DNA of 19,794 bases, from the NCBI GenBank assembly GCA_002707085.1, contig PALY01000004.1, positions 1 to 19,794 on the forward strand, read 5' to 3'. A program made the translations under genes and the position numbers. Below the pieces are notes generated by a model, which was not told where the DNA came from, did not search any database, and was given only the letters and a program-made list of their open reading frames with translations. Within the stretch, counting starts at the first letter, position 1. Each line of letters starts with the position of its first letter. The stretch comes from Deltaproteobacteria bacterium. Lineage in GTDB: Bacteria > Myxococcota_A > UBA796. Of this stretch, positions 9,088 through 15,743 are shown piece after piece.

Positions 9088-9708
9088 ATGAAACCATCGG
9101 ATACAAACACCGAATTCAAGCCACTTCAAACCACTGGAATTCGGTTCGCACCCATCATTGATTTACCGGAAGACTATGAGGTGTATGACTTTAGCGGAGG
9201 GTACGACCCCAACCGCACATTGGCCTCAGCGTACGGCATTGGGCGCTACAACGAAGTCCGTCCAGGCATGTACGAAGGAGAACAGTTCGAAGGGATCCGA
9301 AACATTCATGTGGGCATCGATATTGCAGCCCCCACCCACGAACCGGTTCATGCATTCTATGGTGGAAGCATCTTTAAGCTTGGCGACAACAACCTGGCCT
9401 ACGACTACGGACCCACCATCATCACCAGACACGAATGGTTGGGCCAAATCGTGTACGCGCTCCATGGACACTTGTCCCGAAGCAGCCTGCTGTCTTGGAA
9501 AGAAGGAGATTGTTTCAATGGTGGGGATGTCCTGGCCCATGTTGGAACGGAACAAGAAAATGGTGGATGGAACCCCCATCTGCATTTTCAATTGAGCCTC
9601 ATCAAACCCGACACACACGATCTTCCAGGTGCTGTGGCTGCCACAGATCTTGATTGGGCATTGGGCGCATTTCCGGATCCAAGGCTTGTCTTGGGTCCTT
9701 TGTACTAA
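9088..9708 (+). CDS. M23-family (LytM-like) metallopeptidase domain protein without a signal peptide
   Basis: The 206-residue protein carries the zinc peptidase signature of M23 endopeptidases: HVGIDIAAP (His74, Asp78), ALHGHLS (His126, His128) and HLHFQLS (His164, His166). M23 enzymes usually cut peptide cross-links in peptidoglycan. Here the start (MKPSDTNTEFKPLQ) is hydrophilic and there is no signal or membrane segment, so its cell location is unclear. From memory, the region around YDFSGGYDPNR resembles M23 domains fused to class-III aminotransferases and phosphotransferases, which hints at a non-murein role. It is divergent from the CxxCH lipoprotein across 141 bases. Its TAA overlaps the stop of the next, convergent gene within the tetranucleotide CTAA at 9705-9708. 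The Shine-Dalgarno before ATG 9088 is weak. Confidence 0.85.
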   Translation: MKPSDTNTEFKPLQTTGIRFAPIIDLPEDYEVYDFSGGYDPNRTLASAYGIGRYNEVRPGMYEGEQFEGIRNIHVGIDIAAPTHEPVHAFYGGSIFKLGDNNLAYDYGPTIITRHEWLGQIVYALHGHLSRSSLLSWKEGDCFNGGDVLAHVGTEQENGGWNPHLHFQLSLIKPDTHDLPGAVAATDLDWALGAFPDPRLVLGPLY

Positions 9709-10151
9709 GGCGAACCCTTTACAGATATGCCCAATTCCTGCTGTTGGGCAGGAACGATGTAGGCATCAAAATACCAGCCGGAAAGTTGTTCCAAAGTCAG
9801 AAAGAAGCCCACACCCAACACAGCAATCAGTACACCCAACAACATCAAGTTCTTTTGTCTTCGTTTTGGATCCATCGAACACTGATTCTGCTTTTGTCGG
9901 TACATCCACAATCCACCCATGCCCACCAGCGCAGCGATTCCACGAAGAATCCATGCACCCGTTCCCGTAGATCCATCTTCTGCGTAGAAAAAGTCCGCAA
10001 AGGAAATCGCGTATACGCCACTCATGATGCCCATCATGAACAAGACCATGGGGGCGACACAGCAAATCATTCCGGTCAATCCCACCGAAGCTGCCAGACC
10101 AAGCGCCCATTTTAGCAGGCTCGGGTCGCTCTCTTGATGCTCATCGGCCAT
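9705..10151 (-). CDS. MerT-like small membrane protein with a CCxxP motif
   Basis: The 148-residue protein has about three to four membrane segments. The first contains ICCVAPMVLF (Cys30, Cys31, Pro34). A central segment (about 66-84) ends in a cytosolic-type loop with Cys91 in KQNQCSMD, and a last segment spans about 101-120. The Cys-Cys-x-x-Pro in the first helix and a later single loop Cys match the layout of mercuric transporter MerT, which hands Hg(II) between Cys pairs. No merR, merP or merA lies nearby and overall identity looks low, so metal transport is only a suggestion. ATG 10151 has AGGAG 8 nt upstream. Its TAG stop shares bases with the stop of the convergent M23 gene. Confidence 0.72.
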   Translation of the reverse strand: MADEHQESDPSLLKWALGLAASVGLTGMICCVAPMVLFMMGIMSGVYAISFADFFYAEDGSTGTGAWILRGIAALVGMGGLWMYRQKQNQCSMDPKRRQKNLMLLGVLIAVLGVGFFLTLEQLSGWYFDAYIVPAQQQELGISVKGSP

Positions 10152-10186
10152 CCGGTTTACTCCTGTGTACCCAAACCCATTCTATC

Positions 10187-10318
10187 TCAATGGCCACAGT
10201 ACCTGCCCGGGTTGTTGTGGCGGTACGGATGTGCAAGGTGCGACACCTTCTGCCCAATGGCAATGGCCAGAAGGGCCAGGCAAAATGGGGCATCGGTTAG
10301 GCCCACGTTAACGGCCAT
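10187..10318 (-). CDS. Possible 43-residue His/Cys-rich small protein, or a relic containing an msrA-like tail
   Basis: This short frame runs from ATG 10318 to TGA 10187. AAGGGGGTG just upstream could serve as a ribosome site. The product has a hydrophobic middle (FCLALLAIAIG, from about residue 12) and a His/Cys-rich end, HLAHPYRHNNPGRYCGH. The segment HNNPGRYCG closely matches HKNPGGYCG near the end of the msrA product in this window, and the DNA agrees at 25 of 28 bases in the same frame. The frame lies 35 nt upstream of the MerT-like gene on the same strand, so it could be a leader gene of that unit. It could equally be a decayed fragment created by duplication of msrA. Coding status is uncertain. 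Confidence 0.35.
   Translation of the reverse strand: MAVNVGLTDAPFCLALLAIAIGQKVSHLAHPYRHNNPGRYCGH
10192..10219. repeat. 28-nt repeat, copy 1 (partner at 11074-11101)
   Basis: This segment matches 11074-11101 at 25 of 28 positions, in direct orientation. Both copies read in frame on the minus strand as H-x-N-P-G-x-Y-C-G. The two copies flank the orphan lipoprotein gene at 10341-11021. By rough estimate, chance is very unlikely for a match of this length in a window this size. Confidence 0.8.
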
Positions 10319-10340
10319 GCACCCCCTTATGAGACATCCC

Positions 10341-11021
10341 ATGACTGATTCTCGCTTGCCTTTGATTCTGAGTCTCGTTCTTTCCGTGTCTTGCAACACC
10401 GAAAAGGAAAGCGACAAAGCCACAACTTCAGCCACAGTGGGGCAATCAACCAAGTCATGGATGTTTAGCGTCCACGCGGAACAGACCACATTGTCTGATG
10501 GACAGCTCTCCTTCACAGGGGTGTCGCCATCTGTCATCGCTTTCACCGACCGTCCACAGCGAGGGTTTGACCCCACCACAATGGAGGGGCTTGTGAACAA
10601 GTGGTCCGAACACAACGACGCCTTCGCGGACGACCCGCCCAACGCCATCTTTGCTGGCACCTACACACACGAAGACGGCACCACATCTCAATGCTCCATC
10701 GAGGTGGAGTTGATGGCCGCACCCAAGCCAGGCGCAGACAAACAATGGACATGGCAAGCCACCGAACTGACCCGCTGGGAAGGGTGTCCGGATGCCAAAC
10801 AAACCACGGTCGCGCTGTCTCCATCCACGCTTTTGGCCGTTGGTTCTTCCGCCGACCAATCCACGTGTCCCGATGGATTTACTGAATATGTCTGCGATGA
10901 CGGAAGCCAGGTCTGTTCGGACGGGCTGTTGCTATTGGGGCTGGTCAGACCATTGGGGCAAGCCTTGGCCTATCCCCGCTGTCGCCTTGCAGGTGACAAG
11001 GCGACGCCCCCGACCGACTAA
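10341..11021 (+). CDS. Orphan lipoprotein of unrecognised function (FTDRPQR / DDPPNA motifs)
   Basis: The 226-residue precursor begins [18 protein letters not shown], a clear lipoprotein signal with Cys18 as the lipidation site. The mature part contains [26 protein letters not shown] (about 68-74) and FADDPPNA (about 95-102). I recall this pattern from uncharacterised proteins of proteobacteria, without an assigned function. The C-terminal part has several cysteines ([17 protein letters not shown]) that may form disulfides in the periplasm. ATG 10341 gives the correct signal. ATGs at 10317 and 10329 and a TTG at 10134 are in frame, but the last would overlap the divergent gene. The ribosome site is weak. 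Its TAA overlaps the TAG of convergent msrA in CTAA at 11018-11021. Confidence 0.75.
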   Translation: MTDSRLPLILSLVLSVSCNTEKESDKATTSATVGQSTKSWMFSVHAEQTTLSDGQLSFTGVSPSVIAFTDRPQRGFDPTTMEGLVNKWSEHNDAFADDPPNAIFAGTYTHEDGTTSQCSIEVELMAAPKPGADKQWTWQATELTRWEGCPDAKQTTVALSPSTLLAVGSSADQSTCPDGFTEYVCDDGSQVCSDGLLLLGLVRPLGQALAYPRCRLAGDKATPPTD

Positions 11022-11683
11022 AGGGGTGCAGAGTCTGCCACCCCAACCGGGCAACTGACACCGGTACCACCAAGGCCACAGTACCCTCCCGGGTTCTTGT
11101 GCAAATACTGCTGGTGGTACGTCTCAGCATAGTAAAACTCGGTTGCGTCCACGACCTCTGTGGTGATGGATGGGTGTCCGGCTTCACTCAAAACCCGTCC
11201 ATACGCCAACCGACTCGCCAAAGCCTTGGTTCTCTGTTCGTCCGAATGGGTATAAATCCCCGACCGATATTGGGTTCCCACATCGTTTCCTTGTCGCATT
11301 CCTTGCGTAGGATTGTGGCTTTCCCAAAACACCTTCAAGACCATTTCAAACGAGACTTTTGTTGGGTCGAACACCACACGCACGACTTCGTTGTGACCCG
11401 TCCGTCCACTACAGACTTCTTCGTACGTGGGGTTCTTGGTGTGACCCGCAGCGTACCCAACTTGGGTGCTAACCACGCCATCAAGCTGCCAAAACTTTCG
11501 TTCCGCACCCCAAAAACACCCAAGCCCCACCGTGACCACTTCCATACCCGGCCACGGTCCATGGGTGGAAGAGTCCAACACCACATGGGTGTCCGGTACA
11601 ACAATGGCGGCATCGCGACCCGCAAGGGCCTCATCCGGGCTGGGAATCCTTGTCTTGTTCGGATTGTTGAAGCCAAAAAACAT
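11018..11683 (-). CDS. msrA: Peptide-methionine (S)-S-oxide reductase MsrA
   Basis: The 221-residue protein reduces methionine-S-sulfoxide in oxidised proteins using thioredoxin. The catalytic motif GCFWGAE includes Cys56. The family sequences [22 protein letters not shown] and [20 protein letters not shown] are present, with resolving cysteines Cys202 and Cys211. Its length is close to that of the E. coli enzyme, and the N-terminal [20 protein letters not shown] resembles the extension seen there. No signal peptide is visible, so it is cytoplasmic. ATG 11683 has a GAGGTGG ribosome site 3 nt upstream. It follows the 189-residue lipoprotein gene by 54 nt on the same strand, perhaps co-transcribed. 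Part of its 3' coding region is duplicated at 10192-10219. Confidence 0.96.
   Translation of the reverse strand: MFFGFNNPNKTRIPSPDEALAGRDAAIVVPDTHVVLDSSTHGPWPGMEVVTVGLGCFWGAERKFWQLDGVVSTQVGYAAGHTKNPTYEEVCSGRTGHNEVVRVVFDPTKVSFEMVLKVFWESHNPTQGMRQGNDVGTQYRSGIYTHSDEQRTKALASRLAYGRVLSEAGHPSITTEVVDATEFYYAETYHQQYLHKNPGGYCGLGGTGVSCPVGVADSAPL
11074..11101. repeat. 28-nt repeat, copy 2, inside msrA
   Basis: This is the copy of the 28-nt repeat that lies within the msrA coding sequence (HKNPGGYCG). It differs from 10192-10219 at three positions, changing Lys to Asn and Gly to Arg in the other copy. Similarity stops abruptly on the 3' side of the minus-strand reading and fades on the 5' side. Confidence 0.8.
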
Positions 11684-11737
11684 GAGCCACCTCTGATTGA
11701 ACAGATGGTGACTCAGTTCTGACTGACTGTAAAGCGA

Positions 11738-12307
11738 TCAATCGCCGCAATCGATACCGACCTGGGTTCTGCAGTCATCATAGGATGAGTTCCCACTGTT
11801 GCGATTGGTGGGTGCCAGCTCGAAAGACACCTCTTGTCCATCGACTTCTCCGTCCACAATGATGCGTCCAGAGGGTTGAACGGTCACTTCAATATCCAAA
11901 TCGTAAAACCGTTCATTGTCCACCAACACAGATGCGTCCAGAACAGACCATGCGTCTTGATTATCATACGGGTAGTTCAATTCACCGACTGCCAATGTGC
12001 CACTGCCATCCATTTCGACGTTTTCAAAATGGGCGCCATCCAGATCTACGGACGCTGAATACATCGTTGAAGAAGATTCCCGATCCGCTTCCCAATGACG
12101 AACAGTAATCGCCGAAGACCCATAAAAGCCGCAGCCCCAGCCTTCGTCTCCAGCGTCATAGCATTCGATGTCTTCAGCTACATGCGTCATGCCGACTGCA
12201 ATGTTCTCTACATCGTCAAGAACCACAGGATCTGTAACGCTGGAGTTGTGTGGTGGTTGGCATGCGCCGAGCAGTGCTGAAATCAAGAAGAAATGGATTC
12301 GATTCAT
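11738..12307 (-). CDS. Small secreted lipoprotein of unknown function
   Basis: The 189-residue precursor starts MNRIHFFLISALLGAC, a lipoprotein signal with Cys16 as the anchor. The mature protein is acidic and beta-rich. It has Cys pairs near 49/59 (ECYDAGDEGWGCG) and 179/187 that could be disulfides. I recognise no domain. ATG 12307 has a GGGAG ribosome site 6 nt upstream. It is divergent from the csoR unit across about 180 bases, but no CsoR-like operator lies close to its own start. msrA follows 54 nt downstream on the same strand. Confidence 0.75.
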   Translation of the reverse strand: MNRIHFFLISALLGACQPPHNSSVTDPVVLDDVENIAVGMTHVAEDIECYDAGDEGWGCGFYGSSAITVRHWEADRESSSTMYSASVDLDGAHFENVEMDGSGTLAVGELNYPYDNQDAWSVLDASVLVDNERFYDLDIEVTVQPSGRIIVDGEVDGQEVSFELAPTNRNSGNSSYDDCRTQVGIDCGD

Positions 12308-12438
12308 GTTGTCTCCCGTGAGTACGATCTAAAGATGCTCTCAAATACAGGGGAAAACAATAGCGATTACGCACAAACTATCGCCCAAAAACACCCACAT
12401 ATGTGCATTTGCGCAATATTTGCCCACCCAATGGTCGA

Positions 12439-12467
12439 TTGACACATACCCATAGGGGGTATATTAT
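12439..12467 (+). promoter_or_regulatory. Sigma-70-type promoter of csoR
   Basis: TTGACA at 12439-12444 matches the -35 consensus exactly. TATTAT at 12462-12467 matches the -10 at five of six positions. The spacer is 17 bp. The predicted start is near 12474, leaving a leader of only about 14 nt before ATG 12488. One operator fills the spacer and a second covers the start site. Confidence 0.85.
12446..12462. promoter_or_regulatory. CsoR-type operator 1
   Basis: ATACCCATAGGGGGTAT is an inverted repeat with a G-tract, of the kind bound by CsoR/RcnR-family repressors. It lies between the -35 and -10 elements, so binding should block RNA polymerase. It matches operator 2 at all but two of 17 positions. 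Confidence 0.8.
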
Positions 12468-12469
12468 AT

Positions 12470-12486
12470 ATACCCTATGGGGGTAT
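12470..12486. promoter_or_regulatory. CsoR-type operator 2, overlapping the start site and the ribosome site
   Basis: ATACCCTATGGGGGTAT lies 24 bp downstream of operator 1, over the predicted transcription start. Its GGGGG at 12479-12483 is also the only Shine-Dalgarno candidate for csoR, 4 nt before the ATG. One element therefore appears to serve both repression and translation. Confidence 0.8.
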
Positions 12487-12487
12487 T

Positions 12488-12772
12488 ATGGACTTTAATG
12501 AAACAGACAAGAAAAAGCTGATTGCACGCCTCCGTCGCGCAGAAGGACAGTTGGCAGGCATCGGCCGGATGATTGAAGATGACAAAGCCTGTGTGGACAC
12601 CTTGATCCAAATATCTGCGATCCAAGGTGCTTTGGGAAAGATCGGAAAGTTGATTTTGACCGAACACATCGAATCTTGTGTTGCAGATGCACTTCAAAAT
12701 GGCAATGAAGATCATAGAAGAGAAACCATTGATGATCTCATGGATGTCTTCTCTCGTTTTGGAGGACGGTAA
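12488..12772 (+). CDS. csoR: CsoR-type copper-sensing transcriptional repressor
   Basis: The 94-residue all-helical protein belongs to the CsoR/RcnR/FrmR (DUF156) family, whose members release DNA when metal binds. Cys35, His60 and Cys64 (DDKACVD, TEHIESC) reproduce the Cys-His-Cys Cu(I) site of CsoR; Ni/Co RcnR and formaldehyde FrmR have different residues there. Arg and Lys residues in the first helix (KKKLIARLRRAEGQ) are the usual DNA-contact surface. Two palindromic operators sit in its own promoter, so autoregulation is very likely. Its TAA overlaps the ATG of the downstream permease by one base, and GGAGG at 12761-12765 serves that gene, so the two are translationally coupled. Cu(I) sensing is inferred from the ligand set and the neighbour. 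Confidence 0.93.
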   Translation: MDFNETDKKKLIARLRRAEGQLAGIGRMIEDDKACVDTLIQISAIQGALGKIGKLILTEHIESCVADALQNGNEDHRRETIDDLMDVFSRFGGR

Positions 12773-13980
12773 TGTCAGGCTTCTTGCTCCAAACCTGGGA
12801 CATTACGCTTGAGCTTGCTCCTTGGATGCTTCTGGGCTCCCTTGTTGCCGGAGCGATGCACCTTTTTCTGCCCCATGACTTCGTCAAACGACACCTCACA
12901 GGAACAGGTGGCATTTTAAAAGCCGTCGCCCTTGGTGTTCCTCTGCCTCTATGCTCCTGTGGCGTCATCCCCACGGGTCTGGGCCTCAAGAAAGATGGGG
13001 CTTCGGATGGAGCCTCGGTTGGCTTTTTGATTTCGACACCCCAAACAGGTGTCGATTCGATCTTGGTGAGTGCAGCATTCTTAGGCTGGCCCTTCGCTCT
13101 CTTCAAGGTGGCCGCCGCAACCGTCACTGGAGTCGCCGGTGGATGGTTTACCGAACATTTTGGTGGGCCGCGCATATCCATTGGGACAGAAACTTCCGAA
13201 GACTCTGCCCATGAACACAAAGGCTGGCGTGGAGCCATAGAACACGCAGACGACATCATTCAAAGCATTTGGGTCTGGTTGGTTGTGGGTGTGCTTGTCA
13301 GTGCCGCCATCAACATGTGGATTCCTCCGGATGCATTTGGAACCGTGACCACTTGGGGTGGAGTCATCACCATGTTCGTGGTCTTGGGCATCAGTTTACC
13401 CATGTACATCTGTGCCACAGCCTCTGTACCCATCGCAGCAGCACTCGTTGCGGGTGGCATGCCCACAGGTGCCGCCCTCGTATTCCTGATGGCCGGCCCT
13501 GCGACAAATATTGCAACCATCGGAGCCATTCATAGGGGCTTCGGGTTCCGTATTCTCAACATCTATTTGCTCACCATCATCGCAGGTTCCGTGGGACTCG
13601 GAATCGCATTCGATGAACTGATCGACACCACAGCACAAACCGACACCATGATGATGTCTCACGACGCTTGGTGGGCAACCGGAAGTGCCATCCTTCTTTC
13701 GCTATTGATCCTCCGATATGCAGCAAGCGATCTGAAACGGTACATTTCGCAACGGCGCATGGCCACAGCCGATCTTAGCAATCACGTGGTCGTACACGTA
13801 GAAGGCATGACCTGCGGAGGCTGTGTGTCTCGACTTGAAGGGGTCCTGAATGACACAAAAGGAGTGACGTCAGCCGTCGTCACACTCAAGCCTGGAAAAG
13901 CCATCGTAGAGGGTTCCATCAACCAAGAAGAAGTCACAGCCATCGTCGATGGAGCAGGCTTCAAAGTGGTGGGTGAATAG
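12772..13980 (+). CDS. SO_0444-family Cu/Zn efflux permease with fused C-terminal HMA metal-binding domain
   Basis: The 402-residue inner-membrane protein belongs to the permease (DUF318-like) family known as SO_0444 Cu/Zn efflux transporters. It has about eight membrane segments. The signature PLPLCSCGVIP places Cys61 and Cys63 in a membrane-embedded, probably metal-binding site. A mirrored motif region lies around SLPMYICATASVPIAAAL. A cytosolic-type linker with His residues (about 142-155, including SAHEHKG) separates the two halves. Residues 337-402 form a heavy-metal-associated domain with GMTCGGC (Cys348, Cys351), which should deliver Cu(I) to the channel. The gene overlaps csoR by one base and uses its GGAGG, so it is the main target of copper derepression. 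The family call is firm; metal choice (Cu rather than Zn) is inferred from CsoR. Confidence 0.9.
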   Translation: MSGFLLQTWDITLELAPWMLLGSLVAGAMHLFLPHDFVKRHLTGTGGILKAVALGVPLPLCSCGVIPTGLGLKKDGASDGASVGFLISTPQTGVDSILVSAAFLGWPFALFKVAAATVTGVAGGWFTEHFGGPRISIGTETSEDSAHEHKGWRGAIEHADDIIQSIWVWLVVGVLVSAAINMWIPPDAFGTVTTWGGVITMFVVLGISLPMYICATASVPIAAALVAGGMPTGAALVFLMAGPATNIATIGAIHRGFGFRILNIYLLTIIAGSVGLGIAFDELIDTTAQTDTMMMSHDAWWATGSAILLSLLILRYAASDLKRYISQRRMATADLSNHVVVHVEGMTCGGCVSRLEGVLNDTKGVTSAVVTLKPGKAIVEGSINQEEVTAIVDGAGFKVVGE

Positions 13981-13983
13981 CCA

Positions 13984-14361
13984 TCACCCTTGAGTCTGCT
14001 GCAGACGCCAACGGACCAAAGCGCCCACAATCGTTCCAGCAATCAAGCCAATACCAATGCCTGAACCCATGAAGCCAATCATCAACTCTTTGGCCGCAGC
14101 ATCGGTATACGCCCACGGGTTGTTCAGTTTGAACTGTTCCATAAACAGTACTTTCATGGTGGCACAAAGCAGGCCTGACAAGGTGCCGGCAAACATCATG
14201 TTTCGAACAGGACTCTCCCGCTTCACACGCACACCATAGACCACCCACAACAGGTAGAAGATCAGCCAAAGAATGGTCTCAACCATGAGTGGCAAACCCA
14301 CAAACACACTCAATCCGCCAACAATGAGACCTGTGCTACCAAGAATAAGTGTGTGTTTCAC
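13984..14361 (-). CDS. Small membrane protein downstream of folA
   Basis: The 125-residue protein has about four hydrophobic segments (near residues 4-24, 27-45, 55-72 and 93-115) and ends in RWRLQQTQG. I recognise no family. I chose the GTG at 14361 because it forms a GTGA overlap with the folA stop (14358-14360). A longer open frame back to 14430 would lie entirely inside folA. It is therefore likely to be the third gene of a thyA-folA unit, translated by re-initiation. Its stop is 3 nt from that of the convergent permease gene. A link to folate or nucleotide metabolism is not shown by the sequence. Confidence 0.7.
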   Translation of the reverse strand: MKHTLILGSTGLIVGGLSVFVGLPLMVETILWLIFYLLWVVYGVRVKRESPVRNMMFAGTLSGLLCATMKVLFMEQFKLNNPWAYTDAAAKELMIGFMGSGIGIGLIAGTIVGALVRWRLQQTQG

Positions 14362-14834
14362 ATGCGCTCCAAAGTTCGGTAAACAGCAGCCTCGGTCTCT
14401 CGGCGAGACGTCTCTGACCAAGAGGACCAATCAACGACTGGAAAAAACGTATCGCCTTTGCAGTCCTTTTGTACTTCCGTCAGAATCAGCTTCGTCGCTA
14501 TGGGCAAGGCCAATGCATAGATGGTCCCTCCACCGATGATGCGAGGCTCGTCATCGCCTCCTGCACGCGCCAAGGCGATCGCATCTTCTAAGCTGTGAAC
14601 GACATCACACCCATCGAAAGATGCGTCTGAACTCCGGGTAATCACGATGTTCTGACGCCCCGGTAAAGCGCGACCAATCGACTCGTGGGTTTTCCTACCC
14701 ATGATGATGGAATGACCCATCGTGACCCGCCGAAAGTGCCGTAAATCCTCAGGGATGTGCCACGGCATGTCCCCATCCAGACCGATGACTCGGTCGGATG
14801 TCATCGCAACCACCACAGCCAGCGCCTCTTTCAT
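14358..14834 (-). CDS. folA: Dihydrofolate reductase
   Basis: The 158-residue protein is almost the length of E. coli DHFR (159). It reduces dihydrofolate to tetrahydrofolate with NADPH, regenerating the cofactor that thymidylate synthase oxidises. Visible family features are [19 protein letters not shown], where Asp30 aligns with the catalytic Asp27 of E. coli; the NADPH-binding [16 protein letters not shown] and IIGGGTIY; and a C-terminal beta strand set (KLILTEV). ATG 14834 overlaps the thyA TGA as ATGA, so translation is coupled to thyA. Confidence 0.96.
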   Translation of the reverse strand: MKEALAVVVAMTSDRVIGLDGDMPWHIPEDLRHFRRVTMGHSIIMGRKTHESIGRALPGRQNIVITRSSDASFDGCDVVHSLEDAIALARAGGDDEPRIIGGGTIYALALPIATKLILTEVQKDCKGDTFFPVVDWSSWSETSRRETEAAVYRTLERM

Positions 14835-15673
14835 ACGCTCACTCTCGCTTTGATGTGCGGGTGGGGGTCGTATTCTGACAAACGGAAGTCCTCGAACTTG
14901 AACTTGAAGAGGTCGGTGACTTCCGGATTCAAGGTCATGACTGGACGAGGGCGCGGCTCTCGGGTCAACTGCAAACGCGCCTGTTCCAGATGATCAGAAT
15001 ACAAATGCGCATCGCCCATGGTGTGAACAAACTCGCCAGGCTTTAGGCCCGTGACCTGAGCAATCATCATCATGAGCAAACTGTAGCTTGCAATATTGAA
15101 CGGTACGCCCAAAAAGATATCGGCACTCCGTTGGTACAACTGGCAGCTTAAACGACCGTCTTGAACATAAAACTGAAAGAGTGTGTGGCATGGCGGAAGG
15201 GCCACCTGATCCGACTCCTTGGGGTTCCACCCCGTAATCAAGATCCGCCGCGAATTCGGGTTGTCACGAATGGTGTCCAGCACCCGTTGGATTTGATCTA
15301 CGCCATCGTTGGCATAGCTCCCATCTTCCAAAACCGTTGCACCGAAATTTCGCCACTGATGACCATACACAGGCCCCAAATCACCCGCTTTTCGGCCAAA
15401 TCGAGCCGTTTGTTCCTCTGTGGCCCAATCATTCCAAATGCGAACGCCCGCATCTTGAAGGGGCTTCACATGCGTTTCACCAGAAATAAACCACAACAAC
15501 TCATGAATGATGGATCGTAAATGCAGTTTCTTTGTTGTGAGCAATGGAAAGCCATCATCCAAATCGAAACGCATCTGATGACCAAAAATGCCCACCGTTC
15601 CTGTGCCCGTCCGATCCGAACGCACTTTTCCATGGGTCAACACCTGGTTGAGCAGGTTTAGATAAGGCTCCAC
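14831..15673 (-). CDS. thyA: Thymidylate synthase
   Basis: The enzyme methylates dUMP to dTMP using methylene-tetrahydrofolate. Conserved blocks include [41 protein letters not shown] and [12 protein letters not shown], with catalytic Cys162. [28 protein letters not shown] and the C-terminal [13 protein letters not shown] are also present. At 280 residues it is slightly longer than the E. coli enzyme, mainly through an insertion ([16 protein letters not shown]). I chose GTG 15673 because GGAGGTGA lies 5 nt upstream and the first residues ([12 protein letters not shown]) align with family starts. A longer open frame begins with another GTG at 15721 and lacks such a site. Confidence 0.96.
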   Translation of the reverse strand: MEPYLNLLNQVLTHGKVRSDRTGTGTVGIFGHQMRFDLDDGFPLLTTKKLHLRSIIHELLWFISGETHVKPLQDAGVRIWNDWATEEQTARFGRKAGDLGPVYGHQWRNFGATVLEDGSYANDGVDQIQRVLDTIRDNPNSRRILITGWNPKESDQVALPPCHTLFQFYVQDGRLSCQLYQRSADIFLGVPFNIASYSLLMMMIAQVTGLKPGEFVHTMGDAHLYSDHLEQARLQLTREPRPRPVMTLNPEVTDLFKFKFEDFRLSEYDPHPHIKARVSV

Positions 15674-15678
15674 GGTGT

Positions 15679-15686
15679 TCACCTCC
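15679..15686 (-). promoter_or_regulatory. Strong Shine-Dalgarno deciding the GTG start of thyA
   Basis: Read on the minus strand, the bases are GGAGGTGA, a near-perfect complement to the 16S rRNA 3' end. They end 5 nt before GTG 15673, which favours this start over the GTG 48 nt upstream. Confidence 0.85.
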
Positions 15687-15743
15687 GTGTGGTTGGCGTA
15701 ACCGTCCCGACTGTCATGCACACCCGCTGGTTACACAGCTTTC

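Noticed and set aside
10236..10250. Short inverted repeat AAGGTG-CGA-CACCTT
   Set aside because: The stem is only 6 bp with no T-run and lies within a possible small coding frame, so it is probably incidental.
10134..10340. Upstream extension of the orphan lipoprotein gene to a TTG start
   Set aside because: It would overlap the divergent membrane protein gene and place about 69 residues before a clear lipoprotein signal.
14362..14430. Longer start for the membrane protein downstream of folA
   Set aside because: The extension lies wholly inside folA in another frame; the GTGA overlap gives a better start.
15674..15721. Longer thyA start at GTG 15721
   Set aside because: The 16 added residues do not resemble thymidylate synthase, while a strong GGAGGTGA precedes GTG 15673.
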